Shown here piece after piece: positions 24,773 to 33,020 of a stretch of 64,000 nucleotides of DNA. This stretch comes from Sphingomonas sp. PP-CE-3A-406. GTDB taxonomy: Bacteria; Pseudomonadota; Alphaproteobacteria; Sphingomonadales; Sphingomonadaceae. The notes under the pieces are model-generated. The model worked only from the letters and a program-made list of their open reading frames with translations, was not told the origin of the DNA and ran no database searches. Each line of letters begins with the position of its first letter. Position 1 is the first letter of the stretch. Location of the stretch: the NCBI RefSeq assembly GCF_003688625.1, contig NZ_RCWY01000003.1, positions 1,099,485 to 1,163,484 of the forward strand, given 5' to 3'. The translations under genes and the position numbers were made by a program.

Positions 24773-25423
24773 ATGCCCGATCCCATGACGCTGTCCCCGT
24801 CGTGTAAGAATACCGGGCTAGGCGGCGCAGCATGGCTTCTGGAGCATGTTTTGAGCTGGCTGCGTGACATCGATCGCTGGTTTCTCGCGGAGGTGCTGCC
24901 GCATGCGGCGGCCTATCGCGCGAAGGCGGCGTATCTTTGCGGCCGCGACAATGCCGAGGATCTGGTCCAGGACGCCTATGCGCGGGTCCTGAAGACGCCG
25001 GATTATCGCGCGATCGTCACGCCGCGCGGCTTCGTCCTGACGATCGTGCACAATCTGGCGCTCGAACGATTGCGACGGGCGAACGTGGTGCGGATCGACG
25101 CGTTCGCCTCGCTCGATCTGCTCGGTGTCGCGGACCCGGCGCCCGACGCCTTTGCAATCGCGTCGGGGCGATCCGAGTTGCAACGCCTGCTCGACCTGAT
25201 CGACGCGCTGCCCGCGCAATGCTCGCGCGTCCTGCGCATGCGGAAGGTCGAGGGGATGCCACCGGGTGACATCGCCGAAGCGCTTTGCATATCGGTCTCG
25301 ACCGTGGAAAAGCATATCGCTAAGGGGCTGGCGCTCATCACGAGAGCCCGGCGCGATAGCGAAGCGCAGGCGGAGGAAGCGTGCCAGGCCGTTCCGACAT
25401 TCCGCAGCGTCATGCCGACCTGA
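24773..25423 (+). CDS. ECF RNA polymerase sigma factor, FecI type
   Basis: 216 residues with sigma-70 region 2 (~60-120: AAYLCGRDNAEDLVQDAYAR, TPRGFVLTIVHNLALERLRR) and region 4 (~145-195: LIDALPAQCSRVLRMRKVEG, STVEKHIAKGLALI). It pairs with the overlapping fecR and the following TonB-receptor remnant, the layout of cell-surface signalling for ferric-siderophore uptake. The first ~25 residues are outside the conserved part; a TTG near 24848 could be the true start. Its normal signal source, the receptor, is truncated here. Confidence 0.88.
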   Translation: MPDPMTLSPSCKNTGLGGAAWLLEHVLSWLRDIDRWFLAEVLPHAAAYRAKAAYLCGRDNAEDLVQDAYARVLKTPDYRAIVTPRGFVLTIVHNLALERLRRANVVRIDAFASLDLLGVADPAPDAFAIASGRSELQRLLDLIDALPAQCSRVLRMRKVEGMPPGDIAEALCISVSTVEKHIAKGLALITRARRDSEAQAEEACQAVPTFRSVMPT

Positions 25424-26328
25424 CCGACGAGGCTGCCGGCTGGCTGGCCGCGCTCGACGCGGGATCGGCGGATGTCGCGGCATTCGAGGCGTGGCGCGAC
25501 GCCGATATTCGCCATGCCGTGGCTTTTGCCGAGGTGGCCGGGACGTGGCGCGATCTCGATGGCCTGCGTGGCTCACGGGGCGAGACGAGGGCTTCGTCTG
25601 AAGCGCAGCCTGCGTCGAAAATCGTCGCGCGGCCGAACCGGCGCCAGCTCCTGCGTGCTGCCGGCTCGATCGTCGGCGTTGCCGCGGTCGGCGGGGGCAT
25701 CGCCTACCGCGCTGCGGCGCGCGATATGGCCGAGACGCGCGTCGGTCAGCGGATGGCGGTCGCGGTGACGCCCGGCATCTCGCTTGATCTGAATACCGAT
25801 AGTCGAGTCTACTGGCGAACGGGTGCGCCTGCGCGGCTCTGGCTCGATCGCGGCGAGATCGCGCTGCGGCTGGCGGCCGACCACCGCCTGCAGTTGCTGA
25901 CGCCGGGGGGGCAGTTCCAGCTCGATCCCGGTGCGTACAACGTCCGGCTGCGCGGCGCGGGGTGCGAACTGGCGGTGCTGGCGGGCGGTATCGCCGATGG
26001 ATCGACGATGCGGATCGGTTCGGGCGAGGTCGCGCTCGTCACGGCGGGGCAGGTCAGCGTCCAGGCGCGCGACGATCTCGGCGGGGTCACCGCGTGGCAG
26101 CACGACACGCTGGTGCTCAACGGCGAAAGCCTCGACTATGCGGTCGCCGAAATGAACCGGTACCTGCCGAACAAGATCGTGATCGGCGATCCCGCGCTGT
26201 CGCGGCTCCGTGTGGGCGGCAGTTTCGCGACCACCAGGCCTGCGGAATTCCTGCGCGCGCTGCGCAGCTCGTTCGGAATCCGCGCGACCGCGGGCCCGTC
26301 CGGAGGAATAGTCCTGACTCGCGCGTAA
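25381..26328 (+). CDS. FecR family anti-sigma/sigma regulator
   Basis: 315 residues. The cytoplasmic N-terminal domain has the FecR_N pattern (LTDEAAGWLAALDAG, FEAWRDADIRHAVAF), followed by a TM segment (~88-108, AAGSIVGVAAVGGGIAYRAA), then the periplasmic FecR domain (ISLDLNTDSRVYW, LWLDRGEIALRL, LTPGGQFQLDPG) and a C-terminal STN-like segment (VAEMNRYLPNKIVIGD). It transmits the receptor signal to the sigma factor. GTG start at 25381 with GGAGGA upstream; overlaps the sigma gene by 43 bases. Confidence 0.9.
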   Translation: MPGRSDIPQRHADLTDEAAGWLAALDAGSADVAAFEAWRDADIRHAVAFAEVAGTWRDLDGLRGSRGETRASSEAQPASKIVARPNRRQLLRAAGSIVGVAAVGGGIAYRAAARDMAETRVGQRMAVAVTPGISLDLNTDSRVYWRTGAPARLWLDRGEIALRLAADHRLQLLTPGGQFQLDPGAYNVRLRGAGCELAVLAGGIADGSTMRIGSGEVALVTAGQVSVQARDDLGGVTAWQHDTLVLNGESLDYAVAEMNRYLPNKIVIGDPALSRLRVGGSFATTRPAEFLRALRSSFGIRATAGPSGGIVLTRA

Positions 26329-26389
26329 AGTTTATTTTCGCGGTCGATGGCGGTTTGTCCGCGCTCATCCATCCCTGCTCCGACACACG

Positions 26390-27232
26390 GTGCGATGCGG
26401 GGATTACATGTTCAGGTTTTTGACGACGACGGCGATCGTGGCGGTGGTGGCGGTTCCAGTTGCCGCCAGTGCGCAGGCGCAGGCGGCAAGCGTCGCGTTC
26501 GACATCAAGGCCTCCGACACGGCGACCGCGCTCAACGCGTTCGCGCGGCAGGCGGGCGTGCATGTCAGCTTTCCCTACGATGCAGTCGCCAATCGTCGTT
26601 CGACTGCGTTGCGCGGTCGGTTTACGCGCGGCGAGGCGCTCCGCCGTCTGATCGCGGGGCAGGGGCTGATGATCGCCGAGGAAACCCCCTCGATGATATC
26701 GCTGAAGGTGACCCCGGTCGAAACGCCGCAGGACTCCACCGACGCTGCGACGACCAGTACGCCCGGACAGGATATCGTCGTGCTCGGCCAGGGCCAGTCC
26801 CGCCAGGTCCAGACGGTGTCCGCCAAGGCGATGGCGAAGCTGACCGGTGGCTCGTCGCCGCTGCGTTCGCTCGGCCGGTTGCCCGGCGTGAACTTCGACT
26901 CCTCCGACGCGCACGGCACGTACGAGGCGGCGACGCAGCTCTCGATCCGCGGCTTCCTCACCGACCAGATGGGCTTCAGGCGCACAGTCATGTCTGCGAG
27001 CGGATCGAACTCGACGGGATCTCGTTCATCACGACCGGCGCGGTTGCCGGTGCCGACTGGCACGGGTCGTTCCTCGGCACGCCGGAGGGCTATACCGACA
27101 TCACGATCTCCGGTCGTAAGGTGGAAAGCCGGTACAGGACCTATGGCTTCACGAGTGTCGATCGACAGGATGTGCCGATCTGAGTCCGACGTGCGGAAGG
27201 CTCCGCGGAGTGGGGCCGGCCGGAAGCCGTAG
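26390..27232 (+). pseudogene. Truncated TonB-dependent receptor (signal peptide, STN and start of plug) fused out of frame to foreign sequence
   Basis: Residues ~7-30 are a signal peptide, ~35-90 an STN signalling domain (FDIKASDTATALNAFARQAG), then a TonB-box-like IVVLGQG and the start of the plug (SPLRSLGRLPGV, QLSIRGFLTDQMGF). After ~residue 197 (near 26977) receptor similarity stops and the frame runs into Ser/Arg-rich sequence. The missing plug and 22-strand barrel mean it cannot be a working receptor. Together with the upstream FecI/FecR pair it is the remains of an iron-uptake signalling unit. Confidence 0.75.
26978..27183 (+). pseudogene. C-terminal remnant of a metallophosphoesterase-like gene
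   Basis: In a different frame from the receptor, the bases read AHSHVCERIELDGISFITTG, then AVAGADWHGSFLGTPEGYTD and a tail ending in a stop at 27183. This resembles the last ~65 residues of calcineurin-like phosphoesterases, where a histidine-containing loop precedes a G-A-V-x-G segment and a PEG/PxG turn. No N-terminal metal-binding half is present. It is directly joined to the receptor stub, which indicates a deletion junction. Confidence 0.5.
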
Positions 27233-27356
27233 GGCAGGGCGTCCGCCCAAAACCGGACGCTTGGGTTAGCAGTCCGGAGCCCCGACGACTGTCATGTGTT
27301 TAGCGCGATCATGCTCGTTTATCGCTCGCCGAGCGGCAATTTCGGGAAAGGCGTAT

Positions 27357-27647
27357 TCAGTCGAGGCCGGCCTTGTCCGGCGTCCAGTAATTTCGCGCGA
27401 CGATCCTGTTCGAAGGCACGCCCAGGGATGCGAGCCTGCACCGCAAGCGCTGCACGGTGCTGGCTTTGCCGGCCAGAACGACTGTGCATTCCGCTGCGAG
27501 CGCGGGCAGGCCTTGCTCGATACGGGCGATATGACCCTCATCGGCTTCGCGCGTGATCAGCTCGAAACCATGGAGCGCTAAATCGTCGAGAACTGTGCGG
27601 CAGGCATCGATATCATCGACCTCGAAGCCACCGACGAACCACGCCAT
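27357..27647 (-). CDS. Short protein resembling the C-terminus of FAD/NAD(P)-dependent (siderophore-interacting type) reductases
   Basis: 96 residues. The segment LAAECTVVLAGKASTVQRLR with the terminal NYWTPDKAGLD resembles the last strand-helix and YW..GK..L tail of FNR-fold ferric-siderophore reductases. The FAD-binding N-terminal half is absent, so this is either a fragment or a stand-alone relic. Neighbouring iron-uptake remnants make the siderophore link plausible, but similarity is short. Confidence 0.35.
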   Translation of the reverse strand: MAWFVGGFEVDDIDACRTVLDDLALHGFELITREADEGHIARIEQGLPALAAECTVVLAGKASTVQRLRCRLASLGVPSNRIVARNYWTPDKAGLD

Positions 27648-27685
27648 GGGATCGCGTCGTACCAGCGTCGTCGATTAGTCGATGC

Positions 27686-28090
27686 TCAGGCTGCTGCCGA
27701 CCTCTTGCGCTCTGAAATCATTTCCGCTGCAATCTGGGATGCTTCCTCGTGTGACGAGACCAGCTTCAAAGGATAGCCCCAGAACTTGGCGAAGGCCACG
27801 CTGAAGGGTTTGAAGGCCAAACGCTTGATGGCACTGGGCTCGATCACGATCATTGCCAGCACGAGCGAACGAAGTTCGGCCTTGTGCTTCTTCATCCACA
27901 GCGAGGTGCGTTTCTTCTCTTCCTGACTATGTTCATGCTCCTCGTTTGGAGCAGAGTCGGTCAGGATCACGAACGGTGTACCGCGCTTCAGATTCGCCTC
28001 GAATGCCTCGAAGTCCTGATCGTGGTCGTGATCGGGGCCTTCGTCGTAACTTATCCAGACGAGCGGAAATTTCGTGCTGTCGAAAGGCAT
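27686..28090 (-). CDS. Conserved hypothetical protein
   Basis: 134 residues from start 28090, preceded by a good ribosome site (GGAGAC). The protein is soluble, with an acidic/histidine-rich stretch (DEGPDHDHDQDFEAFEANL), a central strand GTPFVILTD, KKRTSLWMKKHKAELRSLVL, and an Ala/Arg tail. The alternation of strand and helix is like SpoIIAA/STAS-type small regulators, but no motif proves it. It follows the small membrane protein on the same strand by ~22 bases, so the two probably form an operon. Confidence 0.65.
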   Translation of the reverse strand: MPFDSTKFPLVWISYDEGPDHDHDQDFEAFEANLKRGTPFVILTDSAPNEEHEHSQEEKKRTSLWMKKHKAELRSLVLAMIVIEPSAIKRLAFKPFSVAFAKFWGYPLKLVSSHEEASQIAAEMISERKRSAAA

Positions 28091-28112
28091 GTTTCGTCTC
28101 CTTGCAATGTTT

Positions 28113-28535
28113 TCAATGCAGGCGGATGTGCCGCCACGACATGACCAGGGCGACTGCGGCGGGGAGCGTGACTGCGAGCAGTTCCAAGGCAACGAGATGG
28201 CCGCCGTCGCGCAGGCCATCCGATACGCCGCCAAGCGTACTCATGGCGGAAACACCACCACCGATGACGAGCATCGCCCAGTCGGTTCCGCGATTTCCGG
28301 CAAGCGCAAGCACTGGAGGGACGACCCAGGCACCGTAGAAAATGGATACTGCCCACAATGCGGTGGGGCCAAACGTGATCGCCTTCATCGTCCCGCCGCT
28401 GCCGACATAGCCGTTCAGGTAGGAGAAGCATTGGATCGTGACGAAGAGTGCGGCGCCGACCGCTGGGACGAGCCACGCGAGTGCGAGTTCGACTGGCTGC
28501 TTTCTGATCACGTCGACATTCCCATCCGGAGGCAA
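28113..28535 (-). CDS. Four-TM membrane protein, unknown function
   Basis: 140 residues with hydrophobic segments at ~17-37, ~55-78, ~85-103 and ~117-135, and a short basic tail (SWRHIRLH). The longest start is TTG at 28535; GTG at 28511 is an alternative. Adjacent on the same strand to the conserved hypothetical gene and divergent from the AraC regulator, which may control it. No family recognised. Confidence 0.6.
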   Translation of the reverse strand: MPPDGNVDVIRKQPVELALAWLVPAVGAALFVTIQCFSYLNGYVGSGGTMKAITFGPTALWAVSIFYGAWVVPPVLALAGNRGTDWAMLVIGGGVSAMSTLGGVSDGLRDGGHLVALELLAVTLPAAVALVMSWRHIRLH

Positions 28536-28700
28536 TTGGTGGGCTGCTGAATGCTGCCCTTCTCGAAGAGGAGCGCGATTGTGATCGCCTCTTCTCCCGT
28601 CCGTTCGAACGGCATATGGCGATCAGCAGATGGCGTCATTGCGCAATCCGGCCATGATATGTTTCTATCCGGCCGAACCCTCAAATTGCCGAGTCTCTCG

Positions 28701-29522
28701 ATGCATATCGATATCCGCAGTGACTGGCTTTCCTATGTCGATCATGTTCCCCGAGCCCTTGTCGCGGCCAACACCGTCACCAGTCTCGATGCCCTTGAGC
28801 AATCGTCGCGGCACCAGCATCAGAAAGCGCAGCTGCTCCTGACCGTCCGTGGCGTCATCAATTGTGAGGTGGAAGACGCCGTCTGGATTGTGCCACCACA
28901 ATGCGCCGTGTGGATCCCCGGCGGGCTGCCCCACACTGCTTTCGGCTCGGGCGAAGTGGAGTGCATATCCCTTTTCATCGAGCCTCCCGCAGCTCTGGCC
29001 CTGCCGAGCAAATGCTGCACGATCACCGTATCGCCCTTGCTGCGTCATTTGCTGATGCGGGCGAACGAACTGGCCGAGCGCTATGATGTCGATGGTCCAG
29101 ACGGCCGCATCGTGTCGGTTATTCTCGATGAGTTGGCTGCCGCCCCAGTCGAAGACCTCCGCCTCCCGATTCCCAGCGATCCGCGCTTGAGGAAACTCAC
29201 CGATCTATTGATCGCGGCGCCGGCGGATCACGCCACCGTTGCACAATGGGCCTCGCGGATCGCGCTCAGCGAGCGCAGCCTGAGCCGTATGCTGGCGGAA
29301 GAGGTGGGCATGAGTTTCGGCCGCTGGCGGCGACAGTTGCATATCGTCCTTGCCTTGCGGCATCTGAGTGCCGGTCAGACGGTTCAGGCCGTCGCAATGG
29401 ATCTAGGCTATGAAAGCGCCAGCAGCTTCGTGACCATGTTTCGAAAGATGGTCGGCAAGCCACCAAGCCGCTATCTCCTCGATCGACTTCGGCCTGCCCC
29501 CCTCGATCAGGGCCAACGATAG
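28701..29522 (+). CDS. AraC family transcriptional regulator
   Basis: 273 residues from ATG 28701. The N-terminal cupin-like sensing domain has QHQKAQLLLTVRGVI and PQCAVWIPGGLPHTAF. The C-terminal double helix-turn-helix begins around residue 165: VAQWASRIALSERSLSRMLA, then LRHLSAGQTVQAVAMDLGYE, SASSFVTMFRKMVGKPPSRY. This N-terminal type (AraC_binding with HxLPH-like motif) is common in regulators of efflux or small-molecule stress. It lies divergent from the two small genes at 27.7-28.5 kb. An upstream ATG at 28659 is possible. Confidence 0.9.
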   Translation: MHIDIRSDWLSYVDHVPRALVAANTVTSLDALEQSSRHQHQKAQLLLTVRGVINCEVEDAVWIVPPQCAVWIPGGLPHTAFGSGEVECISLFIEPPAALALPSKCCTITVSPLLRHLLMRANELAERYDVDGPDGRIVSVILDELAAAPVEDLRLPIPSDPRLRKLTDLLIAAPADHATVAQWASRIALSERSLSRMLAEEVGMSFGRWRRQLHIVLALRHLSAGQTVQAVAMDLGYESASSFVTMFRKMVGKPPSRYLLDRLRPAPLDQGQR

Positions 29523-29804
29523 GCGCTGCTGGGGTTTATCGGCGATCGCGGTGCAGCCCATGCTCCAGCGGATCGCCGTCCGGTATACGCTGCGTACACG
29601 CTCAGAAGTTCTTGCTGATCACCGGCTCGGACGCTTGCCCGAGGGCGAAGTTCAACGCGTGGCGGCAATCTCCGCGCCGAAAAAGCGGGTTCGAGCGCAC
29701 AATCGGAACACGAATGAACGGCTGGCTTCGGTGAGAGGCGGGGCCGGCCCGAATGTCGCTTTGTGGATCAGATTGCGGGAACCGGCCAGATCGACGCGAG
29801 ACAT
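29523..29804. other. Intergenic stretch, nothing recognised
   Basis: About 280 bases between the AraC gene and the DUF6607-like gene (convergent). No repeat family, terminator or protein similarity seen; short frames look random. Confidence 0.4.
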
Positions 29805-30773
29805 TCATGATGTCCCGCTCTCGCGCCGGATCAGATTGGCGGCTTCGGCCTCTCCCGACTTCTGATCGGTTTCACGCGCCGCGATATCGTCGGCGAGCAA
29901 CATCAACTGGTGGCCGGTGGTCGATCCATTCGACGCATCTTCCGCAACCCGCAGGCCTGAGCCTTTCGCGATCGCGCGGTCCCAGTCGGTGCGGACCGCG
30001 GCCCAATAATCCTTCGTCTTCGCCCAATACGCGTCGGCCGCCGCGACTGCGAAGTCGGTCGCGGGGGTGTAAGTGTTGATGACGTATTCGTGGACGTACG
30101 TGGCGGGCCTGCCGTCCTTGAGGCCGATCTTGGCGTTGTCCTGTTCGTGGACCCAGCCGGCGGGGGTCAGCACGTGGCGGTTACTGCCGACGTAATGGTC
30201 ATAAGGCGGATTCCGGGTCGCATCGCGGCGCGCGAGCGGCCGGCGGGTCTCGTCGCTGGTCCACCGCGTCGCGCCGTCGTCGTAACGCCAGCGACCGATC
30301 CCGCCATAGCGTGGGGAATCGTCGGTCTGCCACACCGTCTGCGACCATGCGCCGCGCCGTTCGGTTTCGGACAGCGGCCTTAGCGTCCAGCGGCCTGCCG
30401 CGGTGTAGACGAGGACAGTCGCAGGCTGCCACGTCCAGTCCTGTCGCCAGTGCTTGATCACCATCGTCTTGGCGTTGCCGTCGGTGACCACGAGCAGATG
30501 CTGGAGCACGACGTGGTCGGGCGTATCGACGATCGCGCGGACGACCTCATGCCCGCCGCTGAGCTTGGCCGGATAGGGCGTGTACCCCGCGACCAGCGGC
30601 GTGGTCTCGCGCATGTCGAACGTCACCTTGAAGGTGCCGGCCATAGCCAGGATCGACGCGTGATCGCGGGCCTGGTCGCCGTAGACGGCGTGCGTCTGCG
30701 CCGACGCGATCGTCGGCGCGAAGGGGAGCGCGGCCAGCGTCAGCCCGGTCGCGAGGAGAAGGGAGCGGAACAT
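29805..30773 (-). CDS. DUF6607-like exported protein
   Basis: 322 residues from start 30773. Signal peptide MFRSLLLATGLTLAALPF with cleavage after IASAQ. The mature part is beta-rich and tryptophan-rich, with MAGTFKVTFDMRET, WRQDWTWQPATVLVY, SETERRGAWSQTVWQTDDSP and HYVGSNRHVLTPAGWVHEQD. I recognise the pattern of the DUF6607 family, commonly encoded beside haem/haemoglobin-type TonB receptors. It lies 8 bases downstream of the receptor remnant and would have been co-transcribed. Biochemical role unknown. Confidence 0.75.
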   Translation of the reverse strand: MFRSLLLATGLTLAALPFAPTIASAQTHAVYGDQARDHASILAMAGTFKVTFDMRETTPLVAGYTPYPAKLSGGHEVVRAIVDTPDHVVLQHLLVVTDGNAKTMVIKHWRQDWTWQPATVLVYTAAGRWTLRPLSETERRGAWSQTVWQTDDSPRYGGIGRWRYDDGATRWTSDETRRPLARRDATRNPPYDHYVGSNRHVLTPAGWVHEQDNAKIGLKDGRPATYVHEYVINTYTPATDFAVAAADAYWAKTKDYWAAVRTDWDRAIAKGSGLRVAEDASNGSTTGHQLMLLADDIAARETDQKSGEAEAANLIRRESGTS

Positions 30774-30781
30774 CAGGCGCC

Positions 30782-32352
30782 TCACAGGTTGAGCGAGAAG
30801 GAGAGCCCGGCGTTGCGGCCGGGCTGCGAATAGGCGTCGCGGACGACCGAGGTCGAGGTCAGTCCGCGGACGTCGTTCCACCAGAAATACTTTTTGTCGG
30901 TGATGTTGAAGATTCCCGCGCGCAGCATCGCGTGATCCATCACGCGCAGCGACGCGGTGGCGTCGAGTATCCAGAACCCCGACGGCGTGAAGCAACTGGT
31001 GGCCGCGGTGTTGCAGGTGTTGTTGGTATCTCCGACCTTCTTGCCCGCCGAATGCGTCGCGACGACCTCGGCACGGAACGGTCCGGCGTCGGGCTGGTAG
31101 AAGATGCCGGCGATGACCTTGACCGGCTCGATGCTGTCGAACGGCTGCGTGCCGGCGACACCGGTCGTCCGCATCGTCCCCTTGGCATAGGAGGCGGCGG
31201 CGCGGACCCCGACACCGATCGGCAGGCGCGCCTCGCCGCGCGCTTCCAGTCCCTCGATCTTGACGCGGCCGCGGTTGATATACTGGTACACCGCCGGATC
31301 CGCCGCGGTGAAGGCGCCGCTGACCTGGACTTGGTCGATGAAGTTGCGGAAGCGGCTGCTAAACGCGGTTCCGCTCAGCGACCAGCCGGTGCCGGTCAGG
31401 CGGATGCCGCCTTCGACGCTGTTGCTCGTCTCGGGTTTGAGGTCGGGATTGGGGACCGAGCGGTAATTCTGCGTGATGTTGGCAAAGCCGTTGTTGATCT
31501 GGTTCGGCTCAGGCGGCTTGAAGCCTTGCGCATAGTTGGCGAACAGCCGGACGCCCTCGGTCAGCTTGGCGACCGCACCGATCCGCGGCGTCACTTTCGA
31601 TCCACTCTGCTCGCGCGGTACGAAGGTCGTGAACAGTGGATCGTTCTGCGGGTTCAGCTTGTAGTGATCGTAGCGGATCGACGGGAACAGCGTCAGTAGC
31701 CCGTCGGTGATGGCAATCTCGTCCTGCGCGAACACGCCGACCAGCGTGTAGTCGGTCGTCGGGAACGCGCGGGTTGGATAAACCTCGCCCGCGGGCGCGA
31801 CGGTGCCGTCTCGCACACCCGTCTGGCGGGTGTGCGAGTAGTCGGCGCCATAGGCGAACAGGTGCGTCAACGGCCCGGTCGCGGCGCGGCTCTCGAGTTG
31901 CAGCGTGCCGCCGTACACTTCGTTGTCGAAGCGGTTTATGCGCGTGCGATCGGCAGCGGTGTTGCGGTCCTCCGCAGCGGCCTGGAGCGTCAGGCTCTTC
32001 TGGTAATAGCCCGCCGCACGGATACCGCTGACGATGCCGTCGCCGATGTAGCGATAGTCGAGCGTACCGCGGTTGCGCTCGGTCGTGTCGTGCGCGGTGA
32101 GGCCTATCACCGACGTTGCTGCGAGTGGAGGCTTGGCGATCGCGCTGAGCACGTCGGTGTCGACCACGGACGAGAAATGCTCATAGGTCAGGCGCAATCG
32201 GCTGGCGTCGTTCGGCGCCCAGACGAGGCGGCCGAGCAGCGCGTTGGACTCGATGTCCTGCGGGTTTGCCGTCGTGCGATCGGTGGTTGCGGTGTCGTTG
32301 CTGCCCTTGGTCTCGGTCTCGTGACCGTCGCGGCGGGTAGCCGTCTCGTTAC
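30782..32352 (-). pseudogene. TonB-dependent receptor barrel, haemoglobin/haem type, lacking its N-terminal half
   Basis: About 520 codons of open frame encode the beta-barrel part: RLTYEHFSSV, LFAYGADYSHTRQTG, GVFAQDEIAITDGLLTLFPS with IRYDHYKL, LFANYAQGFKPPEPNQ, NPDLKPETSNSVEGGIRL, and the terminal NAGLSFSLNL ending in an aromatic/hydrophobic outer-membrane signature. The frame begins abruptly after a TGA at ~32353 with SNETATRRDGHET; signal peptide, TonB box and plug are missing. A TTG at 32197 could serve as a start but would give no exported protein. Similarity is to TonB-hemoglobin/HmuR-type receptors. Confidence 0.8.
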
Positions 32353-33020
32353 TTCAACTCGTCATCCGAGATGATCCGGCTGGTGGTGCTGAAATACGGT
32401 CGTTTCCCGCTGGGTCGATGGCACGCCCTCGCTGCTCTGGCTCGAGATATCCACCCGCTCTCGTGACCGCGCCCGTCATCCTGACGAAAGTCAGGATTCG
32501 GAGTAACGCGGGCAGTGCTGTTTATCGCTGGGTACCGACTTTCGTCAGGATGACAGCACCGCCGCGGCGTCAAGCGCTACTGCCGAAGATGTCTCGAAGT
32601 ATAGACCGCGCGAAAAACTGCGCCGGACAAGCAAACGCCCGGACCGTTGCCGATCCGGGCGCCTGCGTGACGATCGCTCGTCAGCCCCCATTTTTTCGCT
32701 TCCGCTCTGCACCTTGCGGCGCGGCGTAAAAGCAGTCCCCGAACCACGGCCGTTGCCTGTGTCTCAGCGAGTTTGTTGCTAGTTATGTCGATGGATTTTG
32801 TCACGGTCTTTGCGCAAGCCGTTTCACGATTGGACCGTGGCTGTGGCGGTTTCGCAACAGACCAATCTAGACACTTCCGAACCGGGCCTAACGCGGGCCG
32901 CGCCGTATGGTCCGCCGTACGCTCCGCCGCACCGTCCCACACAGGCCTGACGGTTGCCTCGCAACGGGCTGCGTCCTAGAGCCGCTGCACTGTATCCCTA
33001 ACGATCGAACCTGGCCGCCC
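32353..33020. other. Gap before lolC with family C repeat, no gene recognised
   Basis: About 670 bases. It contains the 80-bp family C inverted repeat and sequence of lower GC around 32690-32870. Small frames on both strands show no domain pattern. The lolC promoter probably lies in the last 200 bases. Confidence 0.5.
32475..32554. repeat. 80-bp inverted repeat, family C (copy 2)
   Basis: Ends GTCATCCTGACGAAAGTCAG and GACTTTCGTCAGGATGAC are the same as in the copy at 11461, with a different middle. It lies ~120 bases beyond the broken end of the receptor remnant. Confidence 0.75.

Noticed and set aside
26390..32352. Search for an insertion sequence that broke the two receptors
   Set aside because: No transposase motif (DDE, HUH or tyrosine type) or terminal inverted repeats with target duplication were seen in the interval.
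32353..32573. Short minus-strand frame ending ...RIISDDELK at the broken receptor end, as a possible N-terminal exon-like part
   Set aside because: It is in a different frame from the barrel, ends in a stop before it, and shows no plug or signal-peptide pattern.
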